A DNA stretch of 64,000 nucleotides from Taklimakanibacter albus (lineage in GTDB: Bacteria > Pseudomonadota > Alphaproteobacteria > Rhizobiales > Aestuariivirgaceae): the NCBI RefSeq assembly GCF_016595235.1, contig NZ_JAENHL010000004.1:152343-216342 (forward strand). The letters are read 5' to 3'. Below, piece after piece: positions 58,547 to 64,000 of the stretch. Under the pieces are notes generated by a model. The model ran no database searches. It was not told where the DNA came from and saw nothing but the letters and a program-made list of their open reading frames with translations. A program made the translations under genes and the position numbers. Position 1 is the stretch's first letter; every line of letters starts with the position of its first letter.

Positions 58547-59665
58547 TCAGGCCTTGAAGAAGTGATCGAAGGCGGTCTTCTGGTCGACCTCCATGTCGAA
58601 CTGGAGTGCCACGACCCGCTTGGCCCAGGCTTTCTGCGACTCCACCACCTTGGCGAAGAACGGTTCCTGCGACTGCGCCGCGATCACCTTGTCCCAGGCG
58701 GCGAGCTGCGCCTGCAGCACGGCATCGGGTGTCCGGTGCACCTTGACGCCGCTTTCGGCCTTCATCGCCTCGAGATCCTTGGAGTAGCGGTCCATCGCTT
58801 TCCAGGACATGTCGGCCGAGGCCGATTCAGTGGCATATTTGAGGATCGCCTGGAGATCGGGCGCCAGCGCGTCGTATTTCGCCTTGTTGAACATGATCTC
58901 GAAGCACTCCGCCGACTGGTGATAGGACTGCAGCATGTAGTCCTTGCTGACATCGGGGAAGCCCAGCACGCGGTCGGAGGACGGATTGTTGAACTCCGCC
59001 GCCTCGAGCAGGCCACGATCCATCGCCGGCACGATCTCGCCGCCGCCCAGGATTGTCACCGCGGCGCCCATTTCCTTGAACAGATCGGCCGAGAGACCGA
59101 CGGTGCGATATTTGAGGCCGGCCAGATCTTCCGGCTTCTCGACCGGTTTCTTGAACCAGCCAAGCGGCTGGGTCGGCATCGGTCCGGTGAGGAAGCCCAC
59201 GAGATTGAGGCCGAGCACCTGCTGCACGAGCTCTTCATAGAGCGCCTGCCCGCCGCCATATTTCATCCAGCCGACCATCTGATTGGCGCGCCAGCCCCAG
59301 GCCGGGGGCGTGCCGAACAGCGAATAGGCTTTGTGCTTGCCGTACCAATAGGCGCAGACGCCATGCCCGCCATCGAGCGTGCCGGCGATCACCGCATCCT
59401 GCAATTCGAAGGCTTTGGCGACGGCGCCCGCCGCCAGAAGCTCGAGCTTCAGGCGGCCGCCCGACATCTCGTTCACGCGATTCACATAGTCCTGCGCATA
59501 TTCGTGGAAGATATCCTTGGACGGCCAGGTGCTCTGGAATTTGAACACCACCGCCTCCTGGGCCCGGACGACATTGGGCACGGAGAGCGCGGCGGCGCCG
59601 GCGACGGATGCGGCACCGGTCGCCAGGAAGTGACGGCGTGACTTGGACGGACGGTCTTTGGCCAT
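58547..59665 (-). CDS. TRAP transporter substrate-binding protein (TakP/DctP-like)
   Basis: 372 residues. Tat signal SRRHFLATGAASVAGAAALS with cleavage near VRAQ. The DctP fold has FKFQSTWPSKDIFHEYAQDY, GPMPTQPLGWFKKPVEKPEDL, GLKYRTVGLSADLF and GEIVPAMDRGLLEAAEFNNPSSD, strongly like TakP of Rhodobacter, which binds 2-oxo monocarboxylates such as pyruvate with sodium. Encoded 93 bp before the small permease. Divergent from a DAO-type oxidase, whose 2-oxo-acid products would suit such a transporter. Confidence 0.9.
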   Translation of the reverse strand: MAKDRPSKSRRHFLATGAASVAGAAALSVPNVVRAQEAVVFKFQSTWPSKDIFHEYAQDYVNRVNEMSGGRLKLELLAAGAVAKAFELQDAVIAGTLDGGHGVCAYWYGKHKAYSLFGTPPAWGWRANQMVGWMKYGGGQALYEELVQQVLGLNLVGFLTGPMPTQPLGWFKKPVEKPEDLAGLKYRTVGLSADLFKEMGAAVTILGGGEIVPAMDRGLLEAAEFNNPSSDRVLGFPDVSKDYMLQSYHQSAECFEIMFNKAKYDALAPDLQAILKYATESASADMSWKAMDRYSKDLEAMKAESGVKVHRTPDAVLQAQLAAWDKVIAAQSQEPFFAKVVESQKAWAKRVVALQFDMEVDQKTAFDHFFKA

Positions 59666-59842
59666 TGGGGTTCCTCCTCATGCGCCTTGTTGTTGCTTGG
59701 GCGCTTCACGGCGGAGTGTGCAGGAGAAACACAGGTGAGGCAACTTGCCGCGCCATTCAACTAACGTCGAATAGCCGCTTCTCGTGGCGCCGCAACTTCT
59801 CTCCTTAAGTGACTGATTTGGAAAAGGGAAAGAGCTGGTGTT

Positions 59843-61186
59843 ATGATCCCCGGAGTCGCCAGCCAGCGTGTGAGCTTCATGCCATCACAGATATTTCATC
59901 CCGACTTCAAGGCCCGCCCCTTCTGGTGGGAGGCCTATGCCCCCGAAGCGATCGCGCCGATCGAATTGCCCAAGGAAACCCGCGTCGCCATCATCGGCGC
60001 CGGCTATGCAGGGCTTTCCGCCGCTTTGGCGTTGAACGAGGCGGGTCTCGATTGTCTTATCCTGGATGCCAATGAGCCGGGCTTCGGCGCCTCGACGCGC
60101 AATGGCGGCATGGTCTCGGGCGGCGTCAATGTCGCCAAGCGCTATTTCGCCAAACCGCTCTCGGCGGAAGAATCGGTCCCCTATCTCAACGATGCCGCCG
60201 ACGCCTTCGCCCATGTCGAGGACCTCATCGCGCGTGAGAACATCGCCTGCCACTGGACCAAGGCCGGTTATTTCCTCGGCGCCTGGTGCAACGCCCATTA
60301 CCGCACCATGGAGAAGAAGGTTCAGGTCCTCAATGCCGACGCGCAGTCGGGCGCCTATGTCGTGCCCGCGGCGCGCCAGCGCGAGGAAATCGGCTCGGAC
60401 TATTACCGGGGCGGCATGGTGGTCGAGCGCGCCGCCCATATCCACCCTGCCCTTTACTTCAAGGGCCTCTTCGATGTCATCCGCCGGCGGAACATTCCGG
60501 TGGCGGCCAAGACCCCCGTGACCAATCTGGTCCAGTCGGGATCGGGCTGGACCGTCGAGACGCCGCGGGGCGCGATCAAGGCCGGCGACGTCATCATCGC
60601 CACCAACGGCTATACCGGCAATATCACGCCGCAATTCAAGCGCCGGCTGGTGCCGATCGGCTCCTACATCATCGCCACCGAGGAATTGCCGCCCGAGATC
60701 GCCGCCTCACTTTCACCGAAGAACCGCTCCTTCGCCGACACCCGCCGCGTGCTCACTTATTACCGCATGTCGCCGGATAGGAAGCGCCTCATCTTCGGCG
60801 GCCGCGCCAAATTCGGTCAGACCGATCCGGTGGAAACGGCGCCCATACTCTATCGCTTCATGCTCGACCGCTATCCGCAGCTGAAAGGTACGCGCATCAC
60901 CCATGCGTGGACCGGCAATGTCGCCTTCACGCTCGATGAGATGCCGCATATGGGCAAGCTCGACAATCTCCATTACGCGCTGGGCTGCAACGGCTCCGGT
61001 ATCGCCATGCTGAGCTATCTGGGCTTCCAGACCGGACGCAAGATCGCCGGCCAAGTCAACCGCATCTGCGCCTTCGACCAGGATGAGTTCCCGACCCACC
61101 CGCTCTATCACGGCAACACCTGGTTCGTGCCCTGGATCGGGCGCTATTTCCGCACCCGCGACTGGATTGACCGCCGCCTCGATTGA
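59843..61186 (+). CDS. FAD-dependent amino-acid/amine oxidase (DAO family, PuuB-like)
   Basis: 447 residues from ATG 59843; ATG 59879 (MPSQIFHPDFKARPFWWEA) is also possible. FAD motif VAIIGAGYAGLSAALALNEAGL, second motif LILDANEPGFGASTRNGG and C-terminal CNGSGIAMLSYLGFQTG. Similar to gamma-glutamylputrescine oxidases and other D-amino-acid-oxidase-like enzymes that take electrons from a secondary or primary amine. Cytosolic. Divergent from the TRAP operon (177-bp gap, no operator recognised). Confidence 0.88.
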   Translation: MIPGVASQRVSFMPSQIFHPDFKARPFWWEAYAPEAIAPIELPKETRVAIIGAGYAGLSAALALNEAGLDCLILDANEPGFGASTRNGGMVSGGVNVAKRYFAKPLSAEESVPYLNDAADAFAHVEDLIARENIACHWTKAGYFLGAWCNAHYRTMEKKVQVLNADAQSGAYVVPAARQREEIGSDYYRGGMVVERAAHIHPALYFKGLFDVIRRRNIPVAAKTPVTNLVQSGSGWTVETPRGAIKAGDVIIATNGYTGNITPQFKRRLVPIGSYIIATEELPPEIAASLSPKNRSFADTRRVLTYYRMSPDRKRLIFGGRAKFGQTDPVETAPILYRFMLDRYPQLKGTRITHAWTGNVAFTLDEMPHMGKLDNLHYALGCNGSGIAMLSYLGFQTGRKIAGQVNRICAFDQDEFPTHPLYHGNTWFVPWIGRYFRTRDWIDRRLD

Positions 61187-61217
61187 CGCAGCGGCATATC
61201 TGTGCAGGATGGCAACA

Positions 61218-61236
61218 GCCGGGCGATGAGCCCGGC
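61218..61236. other. Short perfect hairpin before the STAND-type gene
   Basis: GCCGGGC-GATGA-GCCCGGC, 7-bp perfect stem, 31 bp after the oxidase stop, not followed by T residues. Possible weak transcription end or leader structure for the next gene. Confidence 0.35.
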
Positions 61237-61335
61237 CGGGGGCTCTTCGTGCATGCGGTTCCAGGTTGCCTGCAGGCTGATCATGCCCTGCATGACGCCC
61301 GGCGCGCGCAACGAACGCTGTCAGGGTGCTGGGGA

Positions 61336-64000
61336 GTGGGCAAAAAAGCTGAGTTGATTGACGTCACGCGCGGCCTTTTGCACGTGCCTGATCCGCGTGA
61401 TGTGCCACCCGGGCACCAATTGCTGCCCGACTGCCTGCTCGTCTTCGTTCATGGTTTTGCCAGCGGACCGGAGGCCTGGAAGAACGAGCCGCGCCGCATT
61501 CTGAACGATCTCGCTGTCGAATGCGCCTATTTTCAGTACCGCTATCCGTCCAAATTCTGGGAAGCGGCGGATGTCGAAAGTGCGGCTGCCGACCTCAGAT
61601 CATATCTCGACGGCAATCTCGGTAAGTTCGCGCATATCGTATTCTTCACCCACAGCACCGGCGCCCTGGTGGTTCAAGAACTGCTCCGCTCGTCTTTCAC
61701 GCCAGCCCTCCCTATCGAGGAACCGGCGGGAAGAGTGCAACGTCTGGGCTCGCTGCTCAGCCGGACCCGAAGCGTCATCAATCTGGCCGGGGCGCATCAC
61801 GGCGCACAGCCTTTCGCCCGCTCACTGAAATGGCTGTACAATATCGGCTGGGCGCCTGTTTCCTTCGTGCTGAAACGCATACCCGTCATTGGGAAGCGCT
61901 TCGGCGATTTCAAGCTGCGCAACCAGATCCAGCCAATTCAGGATAATGATTTTCTCCGGAAGCTGACGGAACAATATCGGATCGTGTTGGAGAACCAGGC
62001 AGCGCTCGGTGAACCGTGCCCGGTTAGCTTCGACTACACGGCAAGAATTGAAGGCGTCGTTCAGCAGGAGCAGGACAATCCGGCTCGCCGCCGTAACGTG
62101 CTGAGCATCGGCTACGCCTGGCATTTCCTCAGCTCCCTCCTCACCGTTGCGGGATCGACTTTGCCGGCCAGGGTCTTTCCGCAGACCATGCGGAACGCAA
62201 TATCGCAGACCGGCGCCGCTTCGGCGCTCCGATGGGATTTGGCGTATGACTCGCTCCGCTTCATCGCACTGATCGACTCCGAGCAAGGCGTTGAAGGCCT
62301 CCTGACGGACGAGATGAACACCAAGTCATCCTCCAGAACGCAGAAGACATTGTTCGACGACATTCGGGCCACTCTCGCCGGCAACGAAGCCCGCATCCTG
62401 GTGCTCAGCGGACCCGGAGGAACCGGCAAATCGGTTCTGATGCGCCAGGCGGCTCGCGCGCTCGCCGTAGATTGGCTCTCGCATGAGAATGCCTCGGGCT
62501 TCCGCCTTCCCTTCACCATCAACATGAAACGCCTCGAAATCCCGAATGACGTCGTTCAACGCTATGTGAGCAACGGCCGGCAACCCAAGGATCTCTGGGA
62601 TGCGATCAAGGAGGCCTGGAAACCCGTTGGGCACGCCCTCAGGGCTGATCGGCCTGTGGGGGAGATCCTGATCGACGCCAAGGGATCAAATCGACGGCCG
62701 GAAATCATTCTGAGCGACAGCGATCGGCCGCAAGTCACATCGGACTGGATGGACGAGTGCTGGCGCGGCGGCGACACCGTTCTCTTCCTGGACAGCGTCG
62801 ACGAGTTCCTCAACAGCTATCGCTTCCTTGGCGCCGGCGACTTCATTGGCCTGCTGTACTATTTGAGCGGATCCGACAATGTGCACCGGAAGATCGTCTT
62901 TGCGATCCGCGAGGGTGAGCGCGAGGCGATAGGCCAGATCGCCCTGCCCTGTGCCTGGTTCCGGTTGGACCGCCTTTCCGACGACAGCACGCTTGATTTT
63001 CTCGAGCGTCATGCTCGCCCCGCCAACACCAATGGCACGAATGGCGCGGTCGATCATCGCAGGCAGCAGCTCAATGAAATATTCCGGGCTCTGCCGGCCG
63101 CCGCCCGCGAAACCATCGCAACCCCGCTTGTCTTCTACAAGCTCCCCAGTCTCCTGGATATCGAGGAGCCGAGTAAGCTCTCCACGGTTTCAGGTGTTCT
63201 GGAACTGGCCCTGCGCAAGACCATTGAGGACGAACCGTTGGGACGTCCGGTACTGCCGTCAGAACAACACACATCCTGGCAAATGGCGCGTCCCGACGAG
63301 CGTCTCGACATGCTTTCCGTGCTCGGCTGGATCTATGCTTGTGACGACGAAGGCCCCTATCGCGCCCGGCCACTCACCTGGCTGATCTCAATGCTGGCTG
63401 AGCAGAAAGCCGTCTGGGATGATCAAGACCCGCCCGAAGCGGCACAGCGCATTACGAAGGCCTTCAACAACCTTATGGCGGAAGGCGGGCTCCAGGCCTG
63501 CTTGCGCCGCTCCATCGCCCGCTTTCTGTCGCTTTGCATTCTCTCCGGCGTGTTCAAGCCGCTGACGGAGCGAACCTATCATCCATCCATCTTCCTGCGC
63601 ATAGCCGACTATCTGAGCGTTCCGCCGCTTCCCGGATTCCCGACCAGCATCCGCAGATCGACAATAGACAAGATGCTGGCCTGGCTGTCGCGTGATCCAC
63701 GCGACGGCCAGTTCGTCATCGGCAATTTTGCCGCCATCATGAGTCACGGAAACTTTGCCATCGATGCTGACGCCTTGGCGGCGATCATGAGCAATCTCGA
63801 TAGAATTCCCGCATTGGCGAAACATGTCGTGCTGTCCGGCTTCGGCTATCGCGCACTGGCCGAAAACCCGCGCGACCCTACAGCCGGTATCCTGAAAACT
63901 CAGATCATCCCTGCGGCCGCCGAGCACATCTCCAGGGTAAATCCAGCCACCGCAAGCCTCGTCTGGTCGCTGATACGGGCGCTCGACCCGGCCGCGGTGG
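61336..64000 (+). CDS. Alpha/beta-hydrolase-STAND-type NTPase fusion (3' truncated by window edge)
   Basis: The frame is open from GTG 61336 to the window end (888 residues seen, no stop); GTG 61249 or TTG 61354 are alternative starts and no in-frame ATG exists near. About 30-215 is a PGAP1/lipase-like alpha/beta hydrolase: oxyanion HGF (H39), nucleophile S107 in THSTGA, GAHHG (154-156), QDNDFLRKL. A STAND/NACHT-like NTPase follows: Walker A GPGGTGKS (359-366), Walker B LFLDSVDE (D486, D489, E490), then IVFAIREGE and a helical region that runs off the edge. Esterase effector plus signal-sensing ATPase is the plan of bacterial conflict or antiphage proteins. Codon use is less GC-rich than its neighbours. 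Confidence 0.85.
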   Translation, partial: MGKKAELIDVTRGLLHVPDPRDVPPGHQLLPDCLLVFVHGFASGPEAWKNEPRRILNDLAVECAYFQYRYPSKFWEAADVESAAADLRSYLDGNLGKFAHIVFFTHSTGALVVQELLRSSFTPALPIEEPAGRVQRLGSLLSRTRSVINLAGAHHGAQPFARSLKWLYNIGWAPVSFVLKRIPVIGKRFGDFKLRNQIQPIQDNDFLRKLTEQYRIVLENQAALGEPCPVSFDYTARIEGVVQQEQDNPARRRNVLSIGYAWHFLSSLLTVAGSTLPARVFPQTMRNAISQTGAASALRWDLAYDSLRFIALIDSEQGVEGLLTDEMNTKSSSRTQKTLFDDIRATLAGNEARILVLSGPGGTGKSVLMRQAARALAVDWLSHENASGFRLPFTINMKRLEIPNDVVQRYVSNGRQPKDLWDAIKEAWKPVGHALRADRPVGEILIDAKGSNRRPEIILSDSDRPQVTSDWMDECWRGGDTVLFLDSVDEFLNSYRFLGAGDFIGLLYYLSGSDNVHRKIVFAIREGEREAIGQIALPCAWFRLDRLSDDSTLDFLERHARPANTNGTNGAVDHRRQQLNEIFRALPAAARETIATPLVFYKLPSLLDIEEPSKLSTVSGVLELALRKTIEDEPLGRPVLPSEQHTSWQMARPDERLDMLSVLGWIYACDDEGPYRARPLTWLISMLAEQKAVWDDQDPPEAAQRITKAFNNLMAEGGLQACLRRSIARFLSLCILSGVFKPLTERTYHPSIFLRIADYLSVPPLPGFPTSIRRSTIDKMLAWLSRDPRDGQFVIGNFAAIMSHGNFAIDADALAAIMSNLDRIPALAKHVVLSGFGYRALAENPRDPTAGILKTQIIPAAAEHISRVNPATASLVWSLIRALDPAAV

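Overview
The window looks like a chromosomal stretch from a high-GC alphaproteobacterium, most likely Hyphomicrobiales (Rhizobiales). The reasons are strong GC bias at third codon positions, short or overlapping operon junctions, palindromic intergenic elements of the rhizobial type, a DUF2585/UPF0314 membrane protein, several ABC and TRAP importers and a form II CO-dehydrogenase-type (cox) cluster. The genus cannot be fixed from sequence alone. No rRNA, tRNA, CRISPR array, insertion sequence or phage gene was recognised, and no stretch longer than 300 bases lacks a gene.

Layout. 0-4 kb: 3' end of an NADP-dependent MDR oxidoreductase, a LysR regulator, an MFS exporter, and a TetR/NTF2-fold pair behind a perfect palindromic operator. 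4-13 kb: a GntR/UTRA regulator with an M24 peptidase, then a convergent nickel/peptide-type ABC importer operon (substrate-binding protein, two permeases, two ATPases) ending in a class V aminotransferase. GntR-type sites lie upstream of both the regulator and the transporter. 13-18.7 kb: a LysR regulator divergent from an amino-acid ABC importer without an ATPase gene, followed by an M20 amidohydrolase and a DoeA-like M24 protein. 18.7-23 kb: a stress/envelope group (TerC-CBS protein, DUF2076, Bax-inhibitor-1 homologue, anti-sigma and ECF sigma factor). 23-35.5 kb: a long minus-strand series coxS-coxL-coxM / hypothetical-coxD-coxE-XdhC-like halves-MoeA/MocA fusion that runs without clear breaks into a second M24-M20 pair and a nitrobindin-like protein.

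35.7-47 kb: small secreted or membrane proteins, then a carnitine island: PRODH-like enzyme, CdhR-like regulator, BKACE enzyme (CdhC-like), L-carnitine dehydrogenase fused to a thioesterase (CdhA-CdhB), SDR, acyl-CoA dehydrogenase, NDP-forming acyl-CoA ligase and CaiD-like hydratase. Together these could take gamma-butyrobetaine or crotonobetaine through carnitine to glycine betaine. 47-56 kb: Tat-exported metallophosphoesterase, secreted EEP-family protein, small Cys-containing secreted proteins, MFS/Lrp pair, SRPBCC and GNAT proteins, LysR/unknown/EthD group. 56-61 kb: a TakP/DctP-like TRAP transporter operon and a DAO-type amine oxidase. 61.3 kb to the edge: the 5' part of a large alpha/beta-hydrolase plus STAND-type NTPase protein, the best candidate for an uncharacterised conflict or defence system.

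The themes are uptake and breakdown of N-acyl, betaine-type and peptide-like compounds. Several modules repeat (importer plus M20/M24; two different palindrome families), and a 71-bp remnant of the nitrobindin-like gene lies beside the first M20/M24 pair.
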